This document shows, one piece after another, positions 1 to 11,746 of a DNA stretch of 64,000 nt (position 1 is the stretch's first letter; every line of letters begins with the position of its first letter). A model generated the notes under the pieces. That model was not told the DNA's origin. It worked only from the letters and a program-made list of their open reading frames with translations, and searched no databases. Source of the stretch: Ichthyophthirius multifiliis. Its lineage: Eukaryota; Ciliophora; Oligohymenophorea; Hymenostomatida. The position numbers and the translations under genes were made by a program. The stretch lies in the NCBI RefSeq assembly GCF_000220395.1, contig NW_004086444.1:1-64000 (forward strand), read 5' to 3'.

Positions 1-8
1 AATAAATA

Positions 9-12
<4 letters not shown>

Positions 13-57
<45 letters not shown>
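13..57. repeat. (TA)n microsatellite
   Basis: Uninterrupted alternating TA at the left edge of the window. It is the first of about ten such tracts, all in spacers or introns and none in exons. Confidence 0.95.
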
Positions 58-62
<5 letters not shown>

Positions 63-631
63 TTCTAAGATTTTTTATATTTTATATTTTAATTTTCATT
101 AAATTATTTTATTTTTTATTTTCTATATTTATTTAAATTAAAATAAAAATTATTAATATAAATATTTAAATACAAATAAATATAATTATTTTACATTTTA
201 ATATTATTATAATAATAAAAAAAATTTGTTTTAATAATATTGTATTTAATACATTATATTTTTCTTAAAATAATTAGAATTAAGAATTTTATGTATTTAA
301 TTTTAATCTATATAATTAAATATAATAATATAATTTTTTATCATAATTAAGATATTCAAGATGATAAAATCTTTACAAAAATTTAAATTCTTATAATTTA
401 ATTATTAAATATTAATAAATAAACCTGTTTAAATGATAAATTAAAATACAAATCGATTAAAATCAAAACCTAAATAACTAGAAAAATGCATGTAATTAAT
501 TTAAAAGTTAAATTATAATATATATATATATATATGTATATATATAATAAAATAGTCCTTTTATTGAGAAATAAGAATTTTAAGATGAAGCTAATTTACT
601 TTTATATAGAATAGAAAAATCATTTATCCAA
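58..631. other. AT-rich spacer, nothing seen
   Basis: I see no conserved reading frame, RNA gene or repeat of note. The last 50 bases probably hold the 5' end or an upstream exon of the frataxin-like gene. A frame beginning MKLIYF starts near 585, but I could not join it. Confidence 0.5.
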
Positions 632-1010
632 ATGAAATAAAGTGAATCAAAGATAAACACAATAGAAAGAACGTAAAAACTAAAAAAAATGAAATTCTAA
701 AATTGTAAATTCATAGAAATGAAAATGATAATGAAGATTATAAATTGACTATAAATATTGAAAGTATTGGATAATATTAATTTATATCTGATTCTAAATA
801 AAAATTAATTTACCTTTACAGTCCTTTAGGGTAGTTTTAATTATTTTATTAAATATTTTAAACCAATTAATACTTTATAGAGGTTCATATAAATATTATT
901 TTGATTAAAACACACAAATGTGGTTATCAAATAAGGATGAACATTATCTACTTGAAAATTTAACAAGAGAACTAAATAATAAATAACTTAAAGCTTATTT
1001 AATGTTTTGA
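632..1010 (+). CDS. FXN: frataxin-like protein (mitochondrial iron chaperone)
   Basis: Frataxin binds iron and serves iron-sulphur cluster assembly in the mitochondrial matrix. Read with TAA/TAG as Gln, the C-terminal two thirds give the frataxin beta-sheet order: KLTINIESIGQYQF, then KLIYLYSPLGGSYKYYF, then MWLSNKDEHYLLENLTREL. This lines up with the family pattern of a TYVINKQ-type strand, a WLSSPSSGP-type turn, a W-containing strand and an LLxxEL helix. An intron at 831-880 (GTAG..ATAG) joins Gly to Gly-Ser in frame, and the stop is TGA 1008-1010. The start at 632 (MKQSE) is uncertain: the frame from it reaches the conserved part only if one A is added to the A8 run at 682-689, and a targeting peptide may lie on an upstream exon. 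Family assignment is fairly sure; the N-terminus is not. Confidence 0.68.
831..880 (+). other. intron of frataxin-like gene
   Basis: A GTAGTTTTAATT donor and ACTTTATAG acceptor give a 50-nt intron. Removing it joins the two halves of the frataxin sheet (..SPLG / GSYKYY..). Confidence 0.7.
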
Positions 1011-1502
1011 AGTATTTTATATATTTATAATAATATTTATTTAAACATAATATTTATTTGTAATAAATTCTTAAATAAAATATAAAAAAAATATTTTTAT
1101 ATATATACAATTCAATAATTAAAAAATTAATTTTTGGTTATTTTAATAACAAAAACTAAATTTATATATTTATATATGTCATTCTATTAATTTTCAATTA
1201 TAATATTAGATTTTTATAGTTAGACTGCTTTCATTTATTATTATTTATTCATTTATGAGTGTTTTGAATTTACAAATTAATAAATAGGAAACTTTGTTTA
1301 TTGTATTAAATCATAAATTGATTTACAATGTGAATTTAATATAGTTATTTTAAAAAATAATTATTAATATAAAATTTTTATTATTTTATATTAAATAATG
1401 TATAAATTTTGTGGTAATTAAAATAATTATATTCATGAAATTCATAATTAAAATTTGTATAAAAAATATTTTAAAGTTAAACATAAAAAATAAAACAATA
1501 AA
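1011..1502. other. AT-rich spacer, nothing seen
   Basis: No coding-like frame or RNA structure was found on either strand. Both flanking genes are on the plus strand. Confidence 0.5.
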
Positions 1503-2198
1503 ATGAATATAAATTTATAATCTTGTCAATTACCAATAGACAGTCCTAATAAACAAACGTTTGAAGAAATATTATAGAATCATTAAAAAATATTAGACTC
1601 TTTATCTAAAATACATAGTTAAAATATACAAAGTAAAAACTAATAAAGTTTATTAGATTAAAATAAAAAATTTGATAATACTACAATCTAATTTTTTATT
1701 CCAACTTATGAATTAAATAACTTAGAAAATAACATTAATTCTCAAATAAATAACGATAAATACCATTTAGAAATGGATGTCAGTTAAAAACCTCAAAATA
1801 CAATAAATTAGTATTAAAATCAATTTTTATAATAATAATAAGGAATTTAAGAGTATTCAAGAAAGGTTTATTTAAATGGATCCGATTATGAATATGAATA
1901 ATATGAAGATTTAGATGATCCTTCCAAAAATTATAAAATAATAAAATATAAATAAAATTCTTAATGGAATAAAATTGATTACACTCCTGAATTTATAAAG
2001 TAGTTTTTACCATAAAATTCTATATATAAAAATTATAATAATAACTAAAATAATTATAAATAATCTTCTTATTAATCTGTACCTGAAATTGAAACATCTC
2101 ATAAAGTATCATAAATGAACACTACAATTCCATTGATGACCGGACGAAAATTAACAGATAATAATTCAATTATAAGTGGTTATGGATAATAAATATGA
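1503..2198 (+). CDS. hypothetical protein, 231 aa, Asn/Gln-rich
   Basis: A single-exon frame runs from ATG 1503 to TGA 2196-2198 through more than twenty in-frame TAA/TAG codons, so it exists only under the ciliate code. The protein starts MNINLQSCQLPIDSPNKQ. Its first third is probably helical, the middle has an acidic patch (YEYEQYEDLDD), and the later part is rich in Asn, Gln and Tyr. I see no signal peptide, membrane segment or known domain. The start is the first ATG, sits in an AAAATG context, and follows a non-coding spacer. I do not recognise the family. It is likely a real ciliate-specific gene because frame and codon use hold throughout and the end is a clean TGA. Confidence 0.7.
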
Positions 2199-2939
2199 AT
2201 AATAGATTATTAAAATATATATTATTTTATATTAATAGAAAAATTAATTATTTAATTTAATTAATATAAAAAATAAAAATATATAAGCATTTTTTATTTT
2301 TATATTTATAGTTTAAATCATTTAATTTTTGTATTCTGATATTTTTTAAATTGAATAAATAAAAAACAAACATATTACTTAATTATATTTATGAATAAAT
2401 ATAAAACTTATTTTTATGTTAATTTCTAAAATTAATATTAATTATTTTATTTACACATATATTTAAATAACATATTTTTAAAATATTTATGAATAATTAT
2501 CATTATATTTTTATTATAATATAATAATTACTAAGTTCTATAAAGTAAATTTTTATCTTTACAAAAATTTTATATATTATAATCAAAGAAAATATTTAAT
2601 AATTAAGATTTTTAAATATTTTTGAATTAACTAATTTTTTTATGTTTTTAATATATTTTATCTTATCTATCTTATTTAAATATATCTTGGATATTTTTAT
2701 TCATTTATTGAGTTAAATTTTTAATTTTTTTATACTCTAATTCTAAATTAATATGATTAAAATAAATTTAGTTTTCTGAAAATATGATTTTTTTTCATAT
2801 ATTATTATTATTGCTATCTTACAATTAAAGAAAAGTTTTATTATTTAATAATATTAGAGTTTTTGAATTTATTATTTAAACTTTTTTTAGATTAAAAAAA
2901 TAAAAATTGAAACATAATTAAAAATAAAAAAATATATAC
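2199..2939. other. AT-rich spacer; possible 3' end of a minus-strand gene
   Basis: Mostly A/T with no clear frame. The minus frame from 3245 stays open to about 2590, but after about 2940 it reads like non-coding sequence. A GTATAT..AAAAG intron could start near 2939. Confidence 0.4.
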
Positions 2940-3245
2940 TTTATCTTTTACTTTTTTAATTATTTTTATTTATGTTTTAATTTCTTTTATCAATTGCAAA
3001 TAATCTATTATTAATTTTATTTTAATGTCTCTTTAATGATTTTCAAGTATTTTTATAAATTTAATTTATACTTTTGCGTTATAGTAAGATATAATTAATA
3101 AATTTGTTTGAGTTTTTTCAAATTAAAATTATTTGTGTTTTAAATTTCTCAATTTATTTCCCATTATTATTTTTAAACTTATAAATTGACTAAGTTTTAT
3201 TATTTTTGATCTTATTGATTCATCACTACTTCTATTAAATAACAT
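2940..3245 (-). CDS. hypothetical small basic protein, 3' end unresolved
   Basis: On the minus strand ATG at 3245-3243 opens a frame starting MLFNRSSDESIRSK. It runs about 100 residues rich in Ile, Leu and Lys (for example LKIIMGNKLRNLKHK and IDYLQLIKEIKTQIK), probably helical. Beyond about 2940 the frame continues without TGA but becomes hydrophobic and A/T-only, so I infer an intron at a GTATATATTT donor and give only the credible part. It lies 188 bp downstream of the next minus-strand gene. No family is recognised. Confidence 0.35.
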
Positions 3246-3432
3246 TATTATTCATTCAATTTTAATTTTTTATTAAAATTAACTCGTTTTAAAATTATGT
3301 ATATTATTTTCATTAAAAATAAAATATTGAAAATTCGGATTTATAAAATAAAAAAATTAAATAACTTTAAATATATATTTGGTTTAAATAATATTTTATT
3401 AAAATTTATTATAATTTATATATTAAATTTAT

Positions 3433-4748
3433 TCATAAATATGCTCTTAATATTGCAAATGTGCTTAATCCAATAGCAATTAATGTTAAAATAAGTTTTA
3501 ATAAACATTTTTTATTACAAAATTTACTCTAATTTTAATAATTATTTTAATTTTCTATTAAACTAATGTAACTTTAGTCGCTTTATATATCATTATTATT
3601 TTATTATTATAATATATCAGCATTATTATTATCTATATTTTCTTGATTTGTATTTTTATCCTAAAATAAATTATTTTAATTTTATTTCATTTATTTTTTT
3701 TATTGCAAACTGTTTATATTTTATATATTTTCATTTGGAGTTTTTTACTTTATTTTTTCTAATTTAAGGCAAGTTTATTAAGATTTTGATTTATCTAAAA
3801 TTTCGCTAATTTCAAATAACTTTTTATTTTTTTCTAAATATTGTATTAACGGTAATATAAAATATTTTTTTTATTTACATTAAATAGATTATTCTAAAAA
3901 TAATATGTTTTATAAATCTTTGCTTTTTTCTAAATTTGGACTTTAAAATTAGCTCATTTCTTTCATACTAAATTATTTATTTGTTAATTTATCATATTAA
4001 TTGATATTGCTATATTCATTATTAAGAGAATCTATCTCAACATAAAGTATTTAATCATATTATTAATTTTAACTACTATTAGAAGCATTTAATTAGCTGA
4101 ATTTATTAGCATTAAAATCAAATTGACTTTTTTCTTATACGATTAATTTATCTTCTTATAACTTTGAAGATTCAAACTAAGTTTAATTATTGTTAGAGTC
4201 TTCTAAATAAACATTTAACGGTGCTTAAAATCCTATTGCTGTTTTGAATGCTTATTTATATGATTATCTCCTGTTAACTTATTTTATTTAATTATTCAGG
4301 TTTTTTATATCTTCTTCTATCATTTATTACTAGGTTTTTTTTAATTTTTCTAATATCTTTATTTTTAATAATATAATGAGCTTTTTTTTTGTATTTACAT
4401 TTATAAATTCGTTATTTAATTTCCTTATGGCTGTTTTATTAATTTTTAATGTAATTTATTAATTTAAACAATCTTATAGTTTTTTAGATTCATCAAATGT
4501 TTCATCAAATTACTATTTGTATGATATATTTTTAGTTTTCTTTTTTAATTTTCTTTTTTTGTTTTGGTTTTACAATATAGAAGTTTTTTGATAATGAAAC
4601 TTTATTTTATTAAAATTGGCCTTTTTTTATTTTAAATATGTTTTTTAATATATTTTTTTAATATTTTACTATATTAATCTAGTAGTTATTTAGCTGTAAA
4701 AGAAAATTTTTAAAGTTTTTACTGAATTTCCTATATATTAATTTACAT
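3433..4748 (-). CDS. tail-anchored coiled-coil protein (SNARE-like architecture)
   Basis: The minus frame ending at TGA 3435-3433 codes for a hydrophilic, Gln/Asn/Lys-rich protein with heptad-like stretches. It closes with one hydrophobic segment, LKLILTLIAIGLSTFAIL, and three residues, RAYL: a classic C-terminal tail anchor facing the cytosol. Membrane-tethering proteins and SNAREs have this build, but I see no certain SNARE layer residue, so the role is open. Segments that are clearly coding include FDETFDESKKLQDCLNQQ and NVYLEDSNNNQTQF. The first in-frame Met lies at 4323-4321, yet coding quality extends upstream. ATG 4748-4746 (MQINIQEIQQKLQKF) starts a frame that joins the main one if a single base is added in an A-run between 4560 and 4720. 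I use that start with low certainty. A short DNA similarity to 29.39-29.43 kb is reported as a finding. Confidence 0.55.
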
Positions 4749-5043
4749 TATATTTTTTTTGAATTTTAATTTTGATTTAATTTTACAATATTTTTTTTTA
4801 TGCAAATCAAAAATAATTTTATTGTAAATATAATATAAAAAAAATAAATAAAAATTTAATGTATTAATAATAGTTTTTTGAAAATATATAGGCATAATAT
4901 AAAATTTATATATTTCCTTTAAATTAATAATGAATAATAATACAAATATATTATAAATATAAATTAAAATATTTATAAAAATACATTCATTGAAAAATTA
5001 AAAAATAGATATAAAAAATACTATTAAATAAATAAAATAATAA

Positions 5044-5670
5044 ATGAATTCTCTTTAATATTTATTTGGTTTTAAAATCAAAAATCCTAGAAAAAAAATG
5101 ATAGCTTTTTCAACATTTTTTGGTTCAGTGATTGGATATAAAATTGGTTAATTAAAAAGTATTAATATTGAAAATAGAGAATAGTATTTAACTGAATATA
5201 AAGGAGAAGATTGGTTACATGCATAAATAATGAAAAAAGAAAAGCCTTATCTTATATTTTATTTTGTTCCAGGTGACCATTATGGGATATATTTTAGAAA
5301 ATATTTCTTAAATGGCGCAGCATTATATCATGATTAATGTAATTTTGTTATAGTTAATTGTGCATAATTTTATTACTAACTTAAAAATATGGAAATGGAA
5401 AGAATGCCTTTAATACATTTGATAAAACCACCTAAAAATGACTAATAAAAACCTGAAATAATAATTTATTCTAAAGATTTTTCTGATTATGGAGTAAAAT
5501 GTTTTTTGGAAGTATTTAAAAAAAAAATATTTTCTTATAAAAATTAAAGATAATATATTTTTTTTTAATTAATTATATATTAAATTTAGGAAAATTGTGT
5601 ATTAGAATATAATCCTCCAAGTACTGGATTAATGAATTTATATACTGATATAATATCTCGTTTAATTTGA
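5044..5670 (+). CDS. hypothetical protein, about 182-208 aa, possible membrane-anchored thioredoxin-like fold
   Basis: ATG 5044 opens MNSLQYLFGFKIKNPRKK, followed by one hydrophobic stretch (MIAFSTFFGSVIGYKIG). The soluble part then has alternating strands and helices (EKPYLIFYFVPGDHYGIYF, NFVIVNCAQFYYQL). The strand-turn-helix order resembles the start of a thioredoxin fold, but there is no CxxC. A probable intron at 5512-5589 (GTATTT..TTTAG) has a length divisible by three and no TGA, so with or without splicing the frame reaches TGA 5668-5670. With splicing the protein is 182 residues. Further exons downstream cannot be excluded. The N-terminal basic then hydrophobic segment would suit a mitochondrial or ER anchor. 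No family is recognised. Confidence 0.5.
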
Positions 5671-6267
5671 TTTTTTTAATTTTATCTATATACTATTATC
5701 ATACTGATACTGAAGATTGTATAATTGATAAATTTAAATATAATGTATAATAAATTTTACTTGAAACATTTTTTATAGTGAAAATATTTCAGAATAAAAT
5801 AATTTTATATTTAATTTTTTTATTTTGTTGTTAGTTATAAAGTGGGTATATTAAATTTTTATAAAAATCCACTAATTATATTTTAAAAATATGATTTCGG
5901 AAGCCATTTTAAATAAAATTTAATTATTCAGATTAAGCCATATCTATAATCAATTTAAATACATAATAATTTATACTATAATTCGGGTAAAAATATCTCA
6001 ATTTATATAAAAAAAAATACTTTTATCAAGATATTTTATTTATATATTTCTAATATTTACTTATATAAATTATAGAATTTTAATTGATGATTAATATTTA
6101 AGAAATTATTCTAATAAATTATATATTTTTATCGAATTAAATTTATTAATTAATAAATTATTTAGATTTTATATCAATAAAAATAACTTTTTTTTAAAAT
6201 AAATAATATTTAATTTAAAATTAATTAATTTATTTAAAAAAAAAAAACAACAATAATAAAAAGAAAA
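5671..6267. other. AT-rich spacer
   Basis: There is a slight coding look at 5695-5790 (TDTEDCIIDKF), possibly a last exon of the upstream gene. Nothing else was seen. Confidence 0.4.
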
Positions 6268-9200
6268 ATGTCTGAACCAAAAATTGACATTTTCTAATTA
6301 TAGAGACTTTCAAGCCTAATAACTTAAGATTGTAAATTAATAATTTTTTTTTAATTTAATATTGTAATTATCAGAATAGAAAAGAGATTCATTTAATAGA
6401 CCAAATGAAAATGAAAGTTACATTACTTGATATTTTAAAAAAAAAAAAAATATAAAAAAAAGAATCAGATGAAAATAAGACTAAGTTTGATAAAGACATA
6501 AATAATTGTATGAAAGAAAGTAAATATTCAGATGAAGAAACAAAGGAAAATTAAAATAATAGAAACATTCCAGAATAATGTAATAGATCAAATTCGCGTA
6601 ATAAACCTAAATCAATAGATTAAACCTAAAGAGCTTATGAATATTATAAATAAGACAAAAAGTATAAAGAATAAATATATCTAGGTTAACAAGATATGAA
6701 CTTTACTTTATCAAAAAGACAATAGAAAATTGAAAACTAAATAAAACATATTACAAATGAATTAAATAAAGTATCATAAAATTTACATAAATCTGAATAT
6801 TAAGAATATGATCATGAACATTATTAATTATTATTTTAAGATATAAAAGCAGAAAATTAACTTTTAAAAAAATAATTATAAGCAATTTAAATAGCAAAAG
6901 AAGTAAAAAATTTACAAAATATAAAATAAAAAATAAAAAAAGACTGTTCCATAAAAAAACAAAGGAAAAAAAAATTATGGAAAACAATAGAAGGAGTAGA
7001 AACACATGAAATAAAAGACAGAAAAAAATTTTCTGATTTACTAAAGTTAGTCGACTTATTAAAAAAATAATTGAAAGAAACTGAAGAATAAAACAGAAAA
7101 CTACAATCCTAAAATAATACTAATAGACCTTCAAGCAATTTAAAAAACGCATTACAAACACTTCCTGAAAATTAAAATTCTAATATAAAGTTGACTAGTT
7201 TATAAGCTAAAAATGATGAACTTTATGGACATTATAATAATTTGAAAAATTAGTTGAAAACTTCTATTTAATAAAACTAAACTTTGAATCAAGAACTTAG
7301 GGAATGGAAAGAAAAGGCTAATAACCTAAGTAGGGAAAACAGAATGCTTTAATTGGGCTTTTAAAGTGCAGAAGAATACCAAAAACAAATAATTGATTTA
7401 AAAAAATAACGAGATCAGACTGAAAATAGATTAAAAGAATTACTTTCGAGTCCTTTCTTTAAAGAACATGGAGAAAAGGCCTTAAAATATGTGAAAATAT
7501 AAGAACTAGAAGAAGAAAATCTCAAATTTTCAGAAGAAAACAAAAGTTTGAATCAAAGAGTAAATGAGTTAAGAAAAGAGGTCGAAAGATTGGAAAATTA
7601 AATAGATAATTTGAAATAAGAAGTTGAATTTTTAAGAGATGAAAATGATGAGTTAAAAATAGAACTTACTTCTTAAGCTAACAAATTCGGGCCTTTATAA
7701 TAATTATAATAAATGGATCATAAAACCTATTTAAAAACATTAGGTGAAATCACTATGAATTCACATAAATTAAAGATTTAAGGACTAGATGAACTTTTAG
7801 AAAATAATTAAGATGAAAAAAATTAAGTTTATGTAAAAAATCTTTAATAAGAAATAGAATAGTTAAAAAGAGATAAAGGAGAAATTGCTGTGCATTTAGA
7901 AAAAATTTAAACCATGCTTAAAATTTAAATGGATATTACTCAAGAAAAAGAAAGTATACATAAAGCTGAAAAGGAAGCTTTTGAATTAAAATACAATGCA
8001 CTCCTTAGTTAAGCTTAAGAGTTAGCTTAAATCTCTGATATGAAAGGTATTTATTTTTATTTTATTAGATTATTTTTTAAATATATATTTTTTTAATAAA
8101 AAAGGATTTCTTAAAGGAGATGTTGGGATTTAATAATAACAAGAAAAATAAAAAGTATATAAAAAAACAATGTTCAATATACTGATAATGTTTCTGTTTT
8201 TTCAGATGATGAAGAAGAAGAAAATTAAACTGATAAACGTAAAAAGAAACTATATTTTAAAAAATATAATTTAAAAAAAAGAAAATGGTTGTAATTACTT
8301 TGACTTTTGGATAGGATTATGCTAAATATACTAAGGAAATCTATTTGCCATTACAAATGGTAAAATATCAGAAAATGAGGAAATTTTAGTCTTTTCAACG
8401 GTAGATTTTTATGATCATGATATTTAAACAACTCCAATAAGCTAGGCCAAAAACCAAACATATTTTAACTTTTAATGCTCTTATAAAATAACAACTAAAG
8501 ACGATTTCTTATTGTATTTAAGTACTGGGTCGATAAAAATAGAACTATATGCCGCAGTTGGAAAAGATGCTTTATTATTAGGCTCAGTAGAAGTTCCTCT
8601 TCTATATTTATTTTAGAATAACCGATAAGAATGTATTTCAGCGGTTTTAAACTAAAAATGTTAACTTAATTTTGCTGAAACAATAATAGGATAAATAGAA
8701 ATCAAAGCCAGATTAAGGTATCCAATTTCAAACTAAATAAAATTATTCGTTTAGAAAAACTCTACATAAGATAAAGAATTAGAAGAGCAAAAAGATTTGG
8801 CTTTGGAAGAATATGAAGACAACAAAGATCAAAGTACTAAAAGAAAGTTAGTAGTAATAATAGATAAAGCTTAAGGCTTCAATGAAAAATCATCCACCTT
8901 TATATATTATTAAATTTAAAATAAAGACTATTATACAAAATCAGTTCCTGGGTCTTAACCTAAATATGATCATCATTAAATACATGATATTTGCCATTTA
9001 GATAAATTTAAAAACATCTTAAATAAAGTTCCTTTAGAATTTGTAGTCTTTGATGATTTTGCTCCTTTAACAAACGAATACGAATAACATGATATCGTAG
9101 GAATAGCTAGTACTAAATTGGATGGATTAAATTCTAATTTAATTATTGATACTGTCCTTACTATTTATAATGATAAAAAAATTAAAGTAGGGCTTCTCTA

Positions 9201-10573
9201 CATTAAAGTTTTTTGGTATGAATATTAAGATTAAATTTAAATTAGTTCCAAATTTGGATAAGGCCTGTTAGCCAAGCAATGGGAAAAAGACTTTACCCTT
9301 AAACTTGCTAAAACTTTAAAAAATAGGTAGCTTAATACAAATAATGGATTCATGATATTCGATAGAAATAATGATAAAATTATTTCAAAAGAAGAATTCT
9401 TAAATACTTGTCTTGGAACTTTAAATATGGTCGAATTTAATAGGTTAAATTTTATTTATTTTATTTTTATAAATATATATTTATAGAGATGAAGTTTTAT
9501 ATTATTACAGTAAATAAAAGTAACCTTTTGATAAAATTGCTTTTGAATAATTATTACGTCCTTATATGTTAGATGATATAAGCAAATTAAAATATTTAGA
9601 AGAAATTTCTATTTTACAAAAAGCAGCTTAAAATAATGAAGAAGAAAATAAAGAATAATATGCAGCGTAAGAAAGGTTAAAGAATAATGAAAATTAATAA
9701 TAAGAAAGAATGAATTAAATGCAGTCTATTAAAGAATTAAATAACATTTTGAATGATAATACTAAATAAATGACTACGTAAAAAGATGAAGTTTTAAGAG
9801 AAATGATCGGAATTATGATAGTTTCTGAAATGAAGAAAAAAGCGCGCTCGAAGTTTTTGCAGAAATTGATAAAAATAAAGATGAAGAAATCGATACAAAA
9901 GAATTAACCAAATATTTATTAAAATAAAATATTTCAGCTTCCCAAGAAGAAATTTTCCGCTTTTTGTCAACAATAGATGCAAATAAAAATAATAAAGTAG
10001 ATATTTTGGAATTTATTAATTATGTTTCTAGAGAAAATATGACTAAAATACTTTATATGTAAAAATACCCGAAAAAAGAAAGCATATCTTAACCATATTC
10101 AGACGAATAAATTATTTATGAAATCGAAGAAAAAATTTTCTATTATATGAAATAGAAAAAAATAAAAATTCTCAAATTACATGAAAATATGGACTTAAAG
10201 AAAAAAAATTCTATTGGAAAAAAAGAATTCAAAGACTTCTTTATTTAAGAGATTGGTATTGAACTTACTTCTAGAGACTTAAATGTTGTTTTTAATAAAT
10301 TTGATTAAGATGGCGATGGTGTGATTTCAGTTAAAGAATTTGTAGAACATTTAAAAAATGCTATCAATAAAAGAAAATCATTAAGAGACTTAAGGTCTTC
10401 TGTAATGAGCAATATTTCACCTGATATGTAATAATAATAGTTTTTTATTATTTATTTATTTTTAAAAATAAAGGAGTATTGCTAAGTTTGATTAAACTAC
10501 TGAATCATTTTATGTAGGGGATAATGCAAGCAATACTAGAAAATAATCTAAAGCTATTAGATTTAATATTTGA
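6268..10573 (+). CDS. RPGRIP1L: RPGRIP1/RPGRIP1L-like ciliary protein with C-terminal EF-hands
   Basis: RPGRIP1L (fantom, NPHP8) builds the ciliary transition zone; its C2 domains bind zone partners. Here, about 1350 residues: a long coiled coil (6470-8045, for example ELEEENLKFSEENKSLN), an acidic linker (SDDEEEENQTDKRKKK), a C2 domain, a second C2-like domain and an EF-hand tail. The first C2 domain carries the family signature: FYDHDIQTTP, then DDFLLYLSTGSIKIELYAA, then LLGSVEVPLLYL. The second starts KLVVIIDKAQGF. EF-hand loops are DRNNDKIISKEE, DKNKDEEIDTKE, DANKNNKVDILE and a canonical DQDGDGVISVKE. Introns: 6332-6374, 6417-6468, 8047-8104, 9444-9486, 10428-10473. The stop TGA is 10571-10573. 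Two one-base frame losses, A7 8161-8167 and A6 9836-9841, look like sequencing deficits; a third disturbance lies near 8270-8280. EF-hands are not part of animal RPGRIP1L, so the tail is notable. Confidence 0.75.
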
Positions 10574-10906
10574 TTATTTTTTAATATAAGAAAAAAATTA
10601 ATTTTTTTATTTCATAAATATTGTTATTATATTGATAAATATTTTTATTATTTTTAATTATTACCTAAAATATATTAAATTCTTTTCATTTATTTAAAAA
10701 AATCATAAATTTCAATAATTAATTATAGATTTTAATTTTTTTTATATATATTTATGTAAATTAATTTTTTCTATATACATATTATTTATAGATATTTCTG
10801 GATAATTTATTAATGCTAATGAAGTGCAAAAAATATAGAATAAATCGAGAAATAATAAAATTAAAAAATAAATTAAAATAATAGTAATTAAATATTTAAA
10901 TAAAAA

Positions 10907-10976
<70 letters not shown>

Positions 10977-11046
10977 AAAAAAAATAGCTTTTATAAATTT
11001 TAAAATTAAAATAATTTATAATAAAGATCTAACTAAATAATAATAA
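10574..11046. other. AT-rich spacer
   Basis: Contains only A/T-rich sequence and the (TA)n tract at 10911-10964. Confidence 0.6.
10911..10964. repeat. (TA)n microsatellite
   Basis: About 27 perfect TA units in the spacer upstream of the small gene at 11047. Confidence 0.95.
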
Positions 11047-11262
11047 ATGTCTAGTTGTCCTTTTTTTAACATAATAAAAATAGCATTTATTGTTTTAATG
11101 ATGTTAATGACTACTGCGAGATTATGGGCATGGAAGAAATCCTAAAATGTTTTTGCTAAACAAAAAGATAATCAAAATAATTAATATATTTAAAAGTATT
11201 AAAACGAATAAGAATATATAAAAAATGAAGAAAACCTAAAATAAAATTTTTAAAATAATTGA
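11047..11262 (+). CDS. small single-pass membrane protein, 71 aa
   Basis: ATG 11047 to TGA 11260-11262 in one exon. The N-terminus MSSCPFFNIIKIAFIVLMML is a strong signal anchor or signal peptide. A basic stretch (RLWAWKKSQ) and a 45-residue Gln/Asn/Glu-rich tail (QNNQYIQKYQNEQEYIKNEE) follow. The pattern suits a short type II or secreted protein. No family is recognised. The clean start context (AATAAATG), signal-like N-terminus and early TGA support it as real, though its size leaves doubt. Confidence 0.5.
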
Positions 11263-11746
11263 AATAAATTATGTATGTTTTTAGTTGTTTATTTTGTAAA
11301 ATATATTTTTATTTTTAGATATATTTCTTTTTATTTTTATTGTTTTTAAATTATTATGTAATTTGCATTATTTTATTTTTAAATAAAAAAATAATCAGAA
11401 ATGTTAAATTATTTTTAAAATAAATTTTCTATTATAAATTTCTATTTAACAAAATCGAAATTTAATAGATATACTTAATATAATTGTAAAAATTTAGCAA
11501 TTTTTGTATTATAAAATTAGAAAAATAGATATAGCAAAGGAATTTTATAATTATTTTTTCTTATGTTAAAATAAAAATAAAATATATTTAAATTTTAAAA
11601 AATAATTAAAATCTATATATAAACATTCTTAATCACAATTAAAGAAATAATGAAAAGAAAAATAAATAAATTTAAAAAAACTATTATATAAAATTAAATA
11701 TTATTGGTTTTTGTTTTTTATAAATATTCCACTTAATTATATTAAC
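11263..11746. other. AT-rich spacer between convergent genes, nothing seen
   Basis: A/T-only sequence. The gene on the left runs plus and the gene on the right runs minus, so both 3' ends fall here. Confidence 0.5.

Noticed and set aside
6751-7005. Hydrophobic 84-aa minus ORF, and similar poly-T frames at 17137, 25547, 54401 and 62071
   Set aside because: Antisense of Lys/Gln/Asn-rich coding sequence or poly-T spacer. Hydrophobicity follows from T-rich codons, with no start context or neighbouring coding signal.
9780-9860. Programmed +1 frameshift in the RPGRIP1L-like gene
   Set aside because: Euplotid ciliates use such shifts, but here the break sits at an A6 run and the same one-base deficit recurs in six other genes, so an assembly error is simpler.
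11047-11262. Selenoprotein reading through TGA 11260
   Set aside because: TGA is the normal stop here, the downstream sequence is A/T-only, and no SECIS-like hairpin is visible.
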